The notes below the pieces were generated by a model. It was given only the letters and a program-made list of their open reading frames with translations, was not told the DNA's origin and did no database searches. Shown one piece after another: positions 24,429 to 32,352 of a stretch of DNA of 64,000 nucleotides (position 1 is the stretch's first letter; every line of letters starts with the position of its first letter). This DNA comes from Bog-159 sp049511415 (GTDB lineage: Bacteria > Acidobacteriota > Terriglobia > Bryobacterales > Bryobacteraceae): contig JBEKYC010000031.1 in NCBI GenBank assembly GCA_049511415.1, positions 1-64,000 of the forward strand, written 5' to 3'. The position numbers were made by a program, and so were the translations under genes.

Positions 24429-25175
24429 ATGCGGCACAGCACCAGGTACAGACTAAACACCCTCTTCTCCTCCAGCAACTTTCCCAATGGCGTGAAATGG
24501 CTGCTCATCAGCAACGTCGCGGTCTTCCTCTTGACGTATTTGGCCGCCGGTAGCAGTCTTCTCGAAGTCATCTTCCCCTGGCTCGAGTTGCGGCCTTATT
24601 ACGTCGTGCACTATTTCGCCGTCTGGGAGCTGTTCACCTACCTGTTCCTCCACGGCGGCGTCATGCATCTGCTGTTCAATATGCTGACGCTCTGGATGTT
24701 CGGCGTCACTCTCGAGCGCGCCTGGGGCACGCGCCGCTTTCTGAAATATTACTTCCTGTGCGGGATTGGCGCGGGTCTCTGCGACGTCGCCGTGAATGCC
24801 TTGCTCGGCAACTGGTCCACCAGCACCATCGGCGCATCCGGAGCTATCTACGGCGTGCTGCTGGCGTTCGGGGTCCTGTATCCGGAAACCACGATTCTCT
24901 TTCTTTTTCTGTTTCCGATACGGGCCAAGTACTTCGTCATGATCTACGGTGCCATGGCCCTGCTGGGCGCCATGAACGTCAATAGCGGCGTCAGCAACGT
25001 GGCCCACCTGGGCGGTATGCTTTTCGGATTGCTTTACCTCAAAGTGCCCTTCCCAAGAATGGACACCTACGAGATGCGGCGTCGGTACCAGAACTACAAG
25101 ATGCAGCGCGCCAAGAAGAAATTCCAGGTGTATATGCGCAAACATGGCTCCGGCCGCGGTCCTTGGGTAAATTGA
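24429..25175 (+). CDS. Rhomboid-family intramembrane serine protease
   Basis: 248 aa, six TM helices. The catalytic dyad is S137 (GASG) and H193 (SNVAHLGG); N84 in HLLFNML and the HGGVMH loop match the rhomboid oxyanion region. Rhomboids cleave TM substrates within the bilayer. The C-terminal 45 residues are strongly basic and cytoplasmic (RMDTYEMRRRYQNYKMQRAKKKFQ). ATG 24429 is preferred over an in-frame start at 24357, which would add a Pro/Arg-rich leader overlapping the previous gene. Confidence 0.9.
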   Translation: MRHSTRYRLNTLFSSSNFPNGVKWLLISNVAVFLLTYLAAGSSLLEVIFPWLELRPYYVVHYFAVWELFTYLFLHGGVMHLLFNMLTLWMFGVTLERAWGTRRFLKYYFLCGIGAGLCDVAVNALLGNWSTSTIGASGAIYGVLLAFGVLYPETTILFLFLFPIRAKYFVMIYGAMALLGAMNVNSGVSNVAHLGGMLFGLLYLKVPFPRMDTYEMRRRYQNYKMQRAKKKFQVYMRKHGSGRGPWVN

Positions 25176-25178
25176 CTC

Positions 25179-25208
25179 CTTAACGCTCTTGTAATCGCTC
25201 TGTAACCC
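25179..25208 (+). promoter_or_regulatory. Pho-box-like direct repeats upstream of pit
   Basis: Three TAAC/TAAT cores at 25181, 25192 and 25203 are spaced exactly 11 bp apart, with GCTCT/CGCTC between them (TTAACGCTCTTGTAATCGCT, then CTGTAACC). PhoB/PhoP regulators bind such 11-bp-period direct repeats. The site lies 55-84 bp before the phosphate transporter start. Confidence 0.5.
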
Positions 25209-25262
25209 AAGCGGCCGTGCCATGTTGTATGCTGCCTAAGTTCGGTTTGAGGAGGAATTCTT

Positions 25263-26858
25263 ATGGCAACCGCAACTGCCACCGCGGCGGTTCAGCAGAA
25301 GCTCTCGAAGTCTCCCAGCAAAGCCGGCATGCTGGTCTTTGCCGTGATCCTGATCGCCGGCGTGGGATACGCACTCATCAATCTTCTGACGGATCTATCC
25401 GGCGTCCGCACCGCGTCCACATTCGCCTATTTCCTGTTGGGCGTGGCGCTGCTGACGGCCTTGGGTTTCGAGTTCGTCAACGGCTTCCACGATACCGCCA
25501 ACGCCGTGGCCACCGTCATTTATACGCATTCGCTGGAACCGCACGTCGCCGTGGTGTGGTCCGGATTCTTTAACTTCTTAGGTGTCGTGATATCCAGCGG
25601 CGCGGTGGCTTTCGGCATCATTTCGCTGCTGCCGGTGGAGTTGATTCTGCAAGTCGGCAGCGGCGCGGGATTCGCCATGGTGTTCGCTTTGCTCGTCGCG
25701 GCCATCATCTGGAACATGGGCACCTGGTACCTCGGCTTGCCCGCCTCCAGCTCGCATACCCTGATCGGCTCCATTATCGGCGTCGGTATCGCCAACCAAC
25801 TCATGGCTGTCAAGACCGGCACCAGCGGCGTCGACTGGGGCCAGGCCGCCAACATCGGCAAGACCCTGCTGATTTCGCCGTTGGTTGGCTTCTTCTTCGC
25901 CGGGGCGCTACTGCTTCTGATGAAGGTGGTGATTCCCAACAAGGCGCTATACCAGGCGCCCGTAGGCGACACGCCGCCGCCATTGTGGATCCGCGGCCTG
26001 CTGGTGCTCACCTGCACGGGCGTGAGCTTCTTTCATGGTTCCAACGACGGCCAAAAAGGCATGGGGCTGATCATGCTGATCCTGATCGGCACCGTGCCCA
26101 CGGCATACGCCCTGAACCACGCCGTGACCGCGCGCCAGTCGCAGGAATTCGTGATGGTGTCCAACAGGGCGGCCGATACTCTAGGTCATTACGTTTCGCC
26201 CAGTGCGGTAATCGCGGATGCGCGCGATGACCTGACCGCCTACATCCGCACCCGCCAGTTCAATCCCAACACCATGCTGGCGCTGCGCACCCTGGTTGCG
26301 GATATCGGCAACGAGATGGTCATTTATAAGGAACTCAAGCACGTCCCGGCCGACCGCACACCCAACTTCCGCAACGACATGTACGTGGTGAGCGAAGCGC
26401 TCCGCCTGATGCAGAAATCCGGCAAACCGGAATTCACGGCGGCCGATACCGCGGTTCTGGCGGATTACAAGAAACAGATCGATAGCGCCACCAAGTTCAT
26501 CCCCCTCTGGGTGAAAGTCTGCGTCGCCATGGCGCTGGGCTTGGGCACCATGGTCGGATGGAAGCGCATCGTGGTGACGGTCGGCGAGAAGATCGGCAAA
26601 GACCACCTGACCTACGCGCAAGGCGCGGCGGCCGAAATCACCGCTATGGCCACCATCGGCGCGGCGGACTGGTTCGGCATGCCGGTCAGCACCACCCACG
26701 TCCTTTCCTCCGGCGTAGCCGGCACGATGGCCGCCAATCACTCCGGCATCCAATTGTCGACCGTGCGCAACCTGGCCATGGCCTGGATCCTCACCCTGCC
26801 CGCGTCCATCATACTGGCGGGTTTCCTGTTCTGGCTGTTCCGGCACATCGGCGGGTAG
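25263..26858 (+). CDS. pit: Inorganic phosphate transporter, Pit family
   Basis: 531 aa. A PiT/PF01384 symporter of the inner membrane. The two family signatures are present: FVNGFHDTANAVATVI near residue 75 and the inverted-topology second half FFHGSNDGQKGMG near 260, plus SSSHTLIGSIIG and VSTTHVLSSGV. A soluble insert of about 130 residues (300-425) separates the two membrane halves. The ATG follows a strong GAGGAGG. Pho-box-like repeats upstream suggest control by phosphate. Confidence 0.93.
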   Translation: MATATATAAVQQKLSKSPSKAGMLVFAVILIAGVGYALINLLTDLSGVRTASTFAYFLLGVALLTALGFEFVNGFHDTANAVATVIYTHSLEPHVAVVWSGFFNFLGVVISSGAVAFGIISLLPVELILQVGSGAGFAMVFALLVAAIIWNMGTWYLGLPASSSHTLIGSIIGVGIANQLMAVKTGTSGVDWGQAANIGKTLLISPLVGFFFAGALLLLMKVVIPNKALYQAPVGDTPPPLWIRGLLVLTCTGVSFFHGSNDGQKGMGLIMLILIGTVPTAYALNHAVTARQSQEFVMVSNRAADTLGHYVSPSAVIADARDDLTAYIRTRQFNPNTMLALRTLVADIGNEMVIYKELKHVPADRTPNFRNDMYVVSEALRLMQKSGKPEFTAADTAVLADYKKQIDSATKFIPLWVKVCVAMALGLGTMVGWKRIVVTVGEKIGKDHLTYAQGAAAEITAMATIGAADWFGMPVSTTHVLSSGVAGTMAANHSGIQLSTVRNLAMAWILTLPASIILAGFLFWLFRHIGG

Positions 26859-26943
26859 TAGGACGCCTGGCACTACCGCATTTGGCGAGCCGGGTGTATA
26901 CTTCCCACTGGCCTGGGTTTCTGTCCCAGTCCGGAGGGTATCC

Positions 26944-27972
26944 TTGAAATCCGTCTTCAGTCTTTTGCTCTTATTTGCGGCAGCCGCCTTGTCCGCGCTG
27001 GCTCAACCAACGATCTCCGGCGTCGACAACGGCTTCTCTTTCACTAGCTCGCTCTCGCCCGGCGTGCTGGCCAGTATTTTCGGCAGCAACTTCACGGGCA
27101 GCGTGGCGGTCACGCTCAGCGGAACCGCTTGCCCGGTGACCTACTCATCCGCCGGCCAGATCAACATCCAGATTCCCTGGGAAGCCGCTACCGGCAAGGG
27201 ACACGTGGTGGTCACGGCCGACGGCGTCAGCTCCACGCCCTTCGCGGTCACCATTAGCAAATACAGCCCGGCGCTGTCTTCCGATAACGGCACGGGAAGC
27301 GGCTTGGGTGAGTTCTTCAGCGGCGCTAACCTGATCACCACCACCAATCCGGCTAACGCTGGAGACACCCTAACCACTTATGCCGTTGGCTTGGGCGCCA
27401 CCACCCCGGCTATCGCCACGGGCGAAATTACGCCGGCCCCGCCGCCCTTCTACACCACACTGGTCGTCCCAACGCTTACCGTCGGCAAGAAGGCCGCTTC
27501 CATTCTTTTCTCCGGACTCGCGCCCGGCGTTCTGGCCATCGATCAACTCAACTTAACTCTGGCCACCAATACACCAGTCGGCACCGCCGACACCGTCGAC
27601 CTGACCATCGGCAGCGCCTCGACCAACCTGATCACAATTCCGATAGGCTGTTTGGATGAGACCGCCAACGTGTCGGTGGCGCTCGGCCCGCTGGGCCATC
27701 CCTCCTCGGGAAAGTACACGCAGAAGGTGAGCATCACCAACACGTCGGGCGCCGCGCTTCCGGCCAAAGGCAGCATGATCCTGACAGGCCTCCCATCCAC
27801 CGCCACCTTGACCAACGGCGGCGGCACGTCCTGTCCGTCTTCGGATGGCTCGCCCTACAAGAGCTTTACTCTCGAAGGCAGCGGCACGGCCCAGACCGCA
27901 ACGTTCACCTTGGATTTCACCGACACCACCACGGGCACGATCACCTACGGTCAACGGGTTCTCTCGAAGTAG
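26944..27972 (+). CDS. Secreted TIGR03437-type protein
   Basis: 342 aa. Signal peptide 1-20 (LSALAQ). The part from about residue 30 to 230 matches the Solibacter-type TIGR03437 domain: LSPGVLASIFGSNF, VTYSSAGQINIQIPWEA, GGxGLGEFF-like GSGLGEFFSG and the TYAVGLGAT strand. That domain is normally C-terminal; here an extra beta-rich domain (about 230-342) follows it. The start is TTG with CGGAGGG upstream. It is extracellular or surface-exposed; function unknown. Confidence 0.78.
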   Translation: MKSVFSLLLLFAAAALSALAQPTISGVDNGFSFTSSLSPGVLASIFGSNFTGSVAVTLSGTACPVTYSSAGQINIQIPWEAATGKGHVVVTADGVSSTPFAVTISKYSPALSSDNGTGSGLGEFFSGANLITTTNPANAGDTLTTYAVGLGATTPAIATGEITPAPPPFYTTLVVPTLTVGKKAASILFSGLAPGVLAIDQLNLTLATNTPVGTADTVDLTIGSASTNLITIPIGCLDETANVSVALGPLGHPSSGKYTQKVSITNTSGAALPAKGSMILTGLPSTATLTNGGGTSCPSSDGSPYKSFTLEGSGTAQTATFTLDFTDTTTGTITYGQRVLSK

Positions 27973-27973
27973 C

Positions 27974-28645
27974 GTGGCGGGCGAATCGTTTGTTCCCGCC
28001 GTGGACCCCGCGATCTGGCAGCGCTTCCCGGATTATCGGGCGTTGAGCGTCGTCGTGCGCGGCTTTCGCGCGAATGCCGCCCCGCCCCCCGGTATGGCGC
28101 TCCAACCGCCCGCCTGGTTGGCCGAGCATCTGGAAGCCTGGCGCGCCGCATTCCGCCTGTTCGGAGCCAATCCGAAGAAGACGCCCTGCTCCGTGGAAGC
28201 CCTCTGGAAACGCGTGCAGAAGGACGGCGGCCTACCCACGATCGATCCGGTAGTGGATCTATACAACGCGCTCAGCATACGCTTCGGCGCGAGCTTCGGC
28301 GGCGAAGATCTGGATCGCTATCAGGGTCTGCCGCGGCTCGTGGCCGCACGTGGCGACGAGCCGTTCGACACCGTGCGCGATGGCGTTGCGGTAATCGAAC
28401 ATCCCGAAGCCGGTGAGGTCGTCTGGCGCGACCATGCGGGCATCACGTGCCGCCGCTGGAACTGGCGGCAATGCAAGCGCACGGCGCTAACCGGAGAAAG
28501 CCGGAATCTCTGGTTCGTCGTCGACCGCCTGCCTCCGATGCCTATAACGGAGCTAACGCGCGCGGGCGAGGAATTGGTATCCGGCCTCGCCTACATGAGC
28601 CCCGGCATCAGCCATTCCATCGGTCTGCTGGAGCCAGCCGCGTAG
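27974..28645 (+). CDS. B3/B4 domain protein (PheRS-beta-like tRNA-binding fold)
   Basis: 223 aa. It resembles stand-alone B3/B4 proteins, which share a domain with the beta subunit of phenylalanyl-tRNA synthetase. Seen: FPDYRALSVVVRGF, TPCSVEALWKRVQKDGGLPTIDPVVDLYNALSIRFG and DRYQGLPRLVAARGDEPFD. In the synthetase this fold contributes to editing; stand-alone versions may hydrolyse mis-charged aminoacyl-tRNA, but that is inference. GTG 27974 is the first start after the TIGR03437 stop. It overlaps the lnt 3' end by 38 nt, tail to tail. Confidence 0.78.
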   Translation: MAGESFVPAVDPAIWQRFPDYRALSVVVRGFRANAAPPPGMALQPPAWLAEHLEAWRAAFRLFGANPKKTPCSVEALWKRVQKDGGLPTIDPVVDLYNALSIRFGASFGGEDLDRYQGLPRLVAARGDEPFDTVRDGVAVIEHPEAGEVVWRDHAGITCRRWNWRQCKRTALTGESRNLWFVVDRLPPMPITELTRAGEELVSGLAYMSPGISHSIGLLEPAA

Positions 28646-30080
28646 CCAGCAGCAACACGACCGCCAGCGCGGCGCATAAGATCGGAAACCAATCGCCATA
28701 CTGTGTGTAGAACGTGCGTGGCTGGATGTAAGTGAATCCGGTGCGCGAGGCGGCTTCCACATTGAGCGGCAGGCTGCCGCGCAGTCGCCCGGCCGGATCG
28801 ATGGTGGCCGTGATCCCGTCGTTGGTAGACCGCAGAATCCAGCGGCGGTTCTCGGCCGCGCGCATGCGTACAATATCCAGGTGCTGGAAGCGCGCCGCGC
28901 TGCCGCCAAAATAGCCGTCATTGGAAATGTTGAAGAGCACCTCCGCGCCACCCGCCACGAATCGCCGCACGAAATTCGGAAAGACCGATTCATAGCAGAT
29001 GAACGCCGCGATCGTATGGCCATCCACCGGCGAGACTACCACCCGCTTGCCGGGAACGAAATCGCCGGCTTCGCTGGTGATGCGCTTGACGAAATCGAAC
29101 GGCCACGGCACGAACTCGCCGAACGGCACCAAGTTGACCTTGCTGTATTGCGAGACCAGCGTGCCATCGGGCGCAATCACGATCGCCGAATTGAGCGGGC
29201 CGCCCTGCGGGGTGTGTCCCACTACGCCCAGTAGCAGGTGGGCATCGGCGGCGTGCGCCAGGCCGGCGAGGTAGCCGCGCAGGCGCGGGTCCACGTCGTA
29301 ATAGAGCGGCGCCGGGACTTCCGGCCAGACGATCAGCGCCGCGTGTTCGGCGCCGCCGGTCATAGCCGCACGCAACGAAAGCGCGGCCAGGTTGCGTTGC
29401 ATACGGTCCACGGATTCCGGGGTCCACTGCGTATCTTCCGAGACGTTGGGTTGCACCAGCACGGCGGTTTCGTGTCCGCGCTGGGCGTCGGGCAGTGGCG
29501 GGAGGAAGATGAGGAAAGGCAGCGCCACCAGCCACAGCAATTCCAGACGCGAGCGGTGTAGCACGGCCAGCGCCATGGCCACGGCCATCATCATGAACAC
29601 GAACGACAGGCCGTAAACGCTGGTGACCGGCGCCAGGCGCATCGGCAAGCCCATGTCGATGCCGGCATTGCCCAGCGACAGCCAGGCAAAACCGAGCGCG
29701 CCGTGGGTTGCCTCAATAGCCACCCATAAAGCGGACACTGCGGGTATGGCCCACCAGCGCCGCATCAGGATACCGGCCAGCATGGCGAAGACACCCATGT
29801 GCAGCGCTTTGATCAGGCAGAAGAGAAAAAACGCGAGCCATGCCAGGGGCGTATTCAATCCGCCGTATTGCGCCAGCACTGACTCGATCCAATAGCAGAC
29901 GCCGAACCAGTACACCACGCCCGCGATATGGCCCAGCAGAAAGCGGCGCCAGGGCCGCGGTTCCAATGCCACGGCCACCAGCAGCGGACTGAGCGCGACG
30001 GGCGCCAGCCACACTACGTTGAAGCGCGGAAAAGCCAGCACGAGCATGATGCCGGTCAGGATCGCGCCGAGGAAGCTCAT
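28608..30080 (-). CDS. lnt: Apolipoprotein N-acyltransferase
   Basis: 490 aa. It transfers an acyl chain from phospholipid to the N-terminus of lipoproteins. About six TM helices in residues 1-195 and one at the C-terminus surround a nitrilase domain. Triad: E254 (VWPEVPAP), K314 (YSKVNLVPFGEF), C362 (ICYESVFP). ATG 30080 overlaps the lipA stop (ATGA). The longer in-frame extension to 30935 is the antisense-frame shadow of lipA. A complete Lnt supports a diderm envelope with triacylated lipoproteins. Confidence 0.95.
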   Translation of the reverse strand: MSFLGAILTGIMLVLAFPRFNVVWLAPVALSPLLVAVALEPRPWRRFLLGHIAGVVYWFGVCYWIESVLAQYGGLNTPLAWLAFFLFCLIKALHMGVFAMLAGILMRRWWAIPAVSALWVAIEATHGALGFAWLSLGNAGIDMGLPMRLAPVTSVYGLSFVFMMMAVAMALAVLHRSRLELLWLVALPFLIFLPPLPDAQRGHETAVLVQPNVSEDTQWTPESVDRMQRNLAALSLRAAMTGGAEHAALIVWPEVPAPLYYDVDPRLRGYLAGLAHAADAHLLLGVVGHTPQGGPLNSAIVIAPDGTLVSQYSKVNLVPFGEFVPWPFDFVKRITSEAGDFVPGKRVVVSPVDGHTIAAFICYESVFPNFVRRFVAGGAEVLFNISNDGYFGGSAARFQHLDIVRMRAAENRRWILRSTNDGITATIDPAGRLRGSLPLNVEAASRTGFTYIQPRTFYTQYGDWFPILCAALAVVLLLATRLAPADRWNG

Positions 30081-30985
30081 GCGTGCCGCTGGGCTTCTTC
30101 GCTGACCTGGTCCGCCATGTAAGAGCTGCGCACCAGCGGTCCGCTGAAGACCATTTGAAATCCGATGGACAGGCCGTAGTCGCGGTAGGCGTTGAACTGC
30201 GCCGGTTCGATATACGCGGAAACCGGCAGGTTGCGGCGCGTGGGGCGCAGATACTGGCCAATGGTCGCGACGGCCGTGCCGGCGGCGCGCAGGTCGCACA
30301 GAACCGCATGCACCTCTTCGGAAGTCTCGCCCAACCCGACCATGAGGCCGGACTTGGTCAGGATCTCGGGCCGGTAGCGGCGCGCGAAATCCAGCACATC
30401 GAGGGACTGCCGATATCTGGCCTGCGGGCGCACTCGCGTGTAGAGGCGCGGCACGGTCTCGATATTGTGATTGAAGACATGCGGACCGGCGTCGAGCACG
30501 CGCGCCACGGCTTCGAGGTCGCCGCAAAAATCGGGCGTAAGGACTTCCACGCGCGCGGCCGGCAACGCGCGGCACACCTCGCGGACCGTCTCGGCGAAAT
30601 GCGCGGAGCCGCCATCGCGCAGATCGTCGCGATTGACGCTGGTGATCACCACGTAGCGCAATTGCATATCGGCCGCCATGCGCGCCACGTTGGCCGGCTC
30701 CGCGGGATCGAGCCGCATATCCTGTTTGGCGGGCGATCCCTTGGGCACCGAACAGAATCCGCAGCCGCGCGTGCACAGATTGCCGAGGATCATGAAAGTG
30801 GCCGCGGAGCGCGCGAAGCACTCGTGGATGTTCGGACAGCGCGCGGACTCGCACACCGTATGTAAATTCAATTGCCGGAATCCGGCCTTCAGACGGTGCA
30901 ACGCCTCGTGGTGCGTGGCGCTCTTGCGCGCCCACTCGGGCAGGCGGGGATGCCCACCGCGGATCTGGACCAGATTCTCGGTCAC
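30077..30985 (-). CDS. lipA: Lipoyl synthase
   Basis: 302 aa. A radical-SAM enzyme inserting two sulfurs into octanoyl chains on E2/GcvH proteins. The auxiliary cluster is C45/C50/C56 (CESARCPNIHEC) and the SAM cluster is C71-x3-C75-x2-C78 (CTRGCGFC). The C-terminal RSSYMA carries the conserved Arg-Ser-Ser. GTG 30985 overlaps the upstream SPOR gene's stop (GTGA), and its ATGA end overlaps lnt, so all three are translationally coupled. No lipB is seen in the window. Confidence 0.95.
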   Translation of the reverse strand: MTENLVQIRGGHPRLPEWARKSATHHEALHRLKAGFRQLNLHTVCESARCPNIHECFARSAATFMILGNLCTRGCGFCSVPKGSPAKQDMRLDPAEPANVARMAADMQLRYVVITSVNRDDLRDGGSAHFAETVREVCRALPAARVEVLTPDFCGDLEAVARVLDAGPHVFNHNIETVPRLYTRVRPQARYRQSLDVLDFARRYRPEILTKSGLMVGLGETSEEVHAVLCDLRAAGTAVATIGQYLRPTRRNLPVSAYIEPAQFNAYRDYGLSIGFQMVFSGPLVRSSYMADQVSEEAQRHA

Positions 30986-31563
30986 TTCTGTGGTTTTACC
31001 ACGATGGGGTTGAAACCCAATAGCTCCAGCTTGGCTTTGTCCTCGCCCAGCTTGCCGCGATCGGTATAAGGGCCCACCCACACGCGCATGTATCCGTTCG
31101 GCCCCGGGGAAAGCGTGGTGGGAAACCCTTTCTCCTTCAGCTTCCCGGCAGCGGTATCCGAAGCCGGGGGCTTCAACGAGGTTACCTGCAAGAACATCTC
31201 GACGGACGCCGGCTCGGCGGGCGCGGTGGCTGCCGGCTCGCTGACAGGCTCACTCTTGGACTCCGGCTGCTTCACGGGCTCGGCCGGTTGGCTCTGCGCC
31301 GCGCCGGCGGTTTGGTCTTTTGCGGAATCTGCCGCAACCGGCGGCGCAATCGGCGTTGTGGCGGGCGGGGATAATTGCGGCCGGGGGGTCGCGCCGCCGC
31401 TCTGGTCCCGCGTCGCGGCCATCTGGGCCGGCGTGGAATTCCGTCCCACGATATATCCCATGACAAAAAACACCGCGAACAGAATGACCACGATGAAAAA
31501 CCCGCTGAGCAATTGACGGTTGCCCAGCACCAGTTCAAATTCGCCAGTTTCGTCGTTCTTCAT
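30982..31563 (-). CDS. SPOR-domain membrane protein
   Basis: 193 aa. A short cytoplasmic N-terminus, one TM helix (GFFIVVILFAVFFVMGYIVG, about 20-40), a Pro/Ala/Glu-rich linker of about 80 residues, and a C-terminal SPOR domain (about 118-190: EMFLQVTSL...GYMRVWVGPYTDRGKLGEDKAKLELLGFNP). SPOR domains bind denuded septal peptidoglycan. It starts 3 bp after the slipin stop and overlaps lipA. Confidence 0.85.
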   Translation of the reverse strand: MKNDETGEFELVLGNRQLLSGFFIVVILFAVFFVMGYIVGRNSTPAQMAATRDQSGGATPRPQLSPPATTPIAPPVAADSAKDQTAGAAQSQPAEPVKQPESKSEPVSEPAATAPAEPASVEMFLQVTSLKPPASDTAAGKLKEKGFPTTLSPGPNGYMRVWVGPYTDRGKLGEDKAKLELLGFNPIVVKPQK

Positions 31564-31566
31564 GGA

Positions 31567-32352
31567 TTAAGCCGGTTTGGACGGCTCGCCCAGCTTGTTT
31601 AGAGCGCGATCCAAAGAAGACAGTATATCGAGTGGCAGCGGGAAGACAATAGTCGTGTTCTTTTCCGTGCCGATTTCGACCAGCGTTTGCAGGTAGCGCA
31701 ACTGGATCGCCACCGGCTCCTGCTGAATGACCTTGGCGGCCATGGAGAGTTTCTCCGCGGCGCTGTATTCGCCTTCGGCGTGGATGATCTTGGCGCGCCG
31801 CTCGCGCTCGGCCTCGGCCTGGCGCCCGATGGCGCGAATCATCTGCTCGGGCAGGTCCACCTGTTTCACTTCGACCACGGTCACCTTCACGCCCCAGGGC
31901 GCGGTGTGCTGATCGAGGATGGATTGCAGCCGCACGTTGAGCTTCTCGCGCTGGCTCAGCAATTCGTCGAGTTCCACTTCACCCAGCACGCTGCGTAGCG
32001 TAGTCTGCGCCAATTGCGAAGTGGCGTATAAGAAGTTGGCGACTTCCACCACCGCCAGGCGCGGCTCGAGGACCCGGAAGTACACCACCGCATTTACCTT
32101 GACGGTGACATTGTCGCGCGTGATGACGTCCTGCGCCGGGACTTCCAGAGTTTCGACGCGCAACGAAACGCGCACCATACGGTCGATGGGCGCGAAAACC
32201 AGAATGATTCCCGGTCCTTTGGGTTGATCCAGCAGGCGGCCCAGCCGGAAGATGACGCCGCGCTCATACTCGCGCAGAATCTTGATGGAAGACAACATGT
32301 AGATGACGACGATGATGAGCACAATCGTCGTAAAGCTCGTGAGGTCGATCAT
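31567..32352 (-). CDS. Slipin (SPFH/band-7 membrane protein)
   Basis: 261 aa. One N-terminal TM helix (FTTIVLIIVVIYMLSSIKI), then the SPFH domain (EYERGVIFRLGRLLDQPKGPGIILVFAPIDRM, LEVPAQDVITRDNVTVKVNAVVYF) and a coiled-coil C-terminus (AIGRQAEAERERRAKIIHAEGEYSAAEKL). Slipins form large membrane rings and pair with NfeD proteases. It overlaps nfeD by 4 nt (ATGA), which is the standard STOMP operon pair. Confidence 0.94.
   Translation of the reverse strand: MIDLTSFTTIVLIIVVIYMLSSIKILREYERGVIFRLGRLLDQPKGPGIILVFAPIDRMVRVSLRVETLEVPAQDVITRDNVTVKVNAVVYFRVLEPRLAVVEVANFLYATSQLAQTTLRSVLGEVELDELLSQREKLNVRLQSILDQHTAPWGVKVTVVEVKQVDLPEQMIRAIGRQAEAERERRAKIIHAEGEYSAAEKLSMAAKVIQQEPVAIQLRYLQTLVEIGTEKNTTIVFPLPLDILSSLDRALNKLGEPSKPA

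Noticed and set aside
28608..30935. 775-aa minus frame as a fused Lnt
   Set aside because: The upstream 285 codons are an out-of-frame reading of lipA; Lnt starts at 30080 with ATGA coupling.
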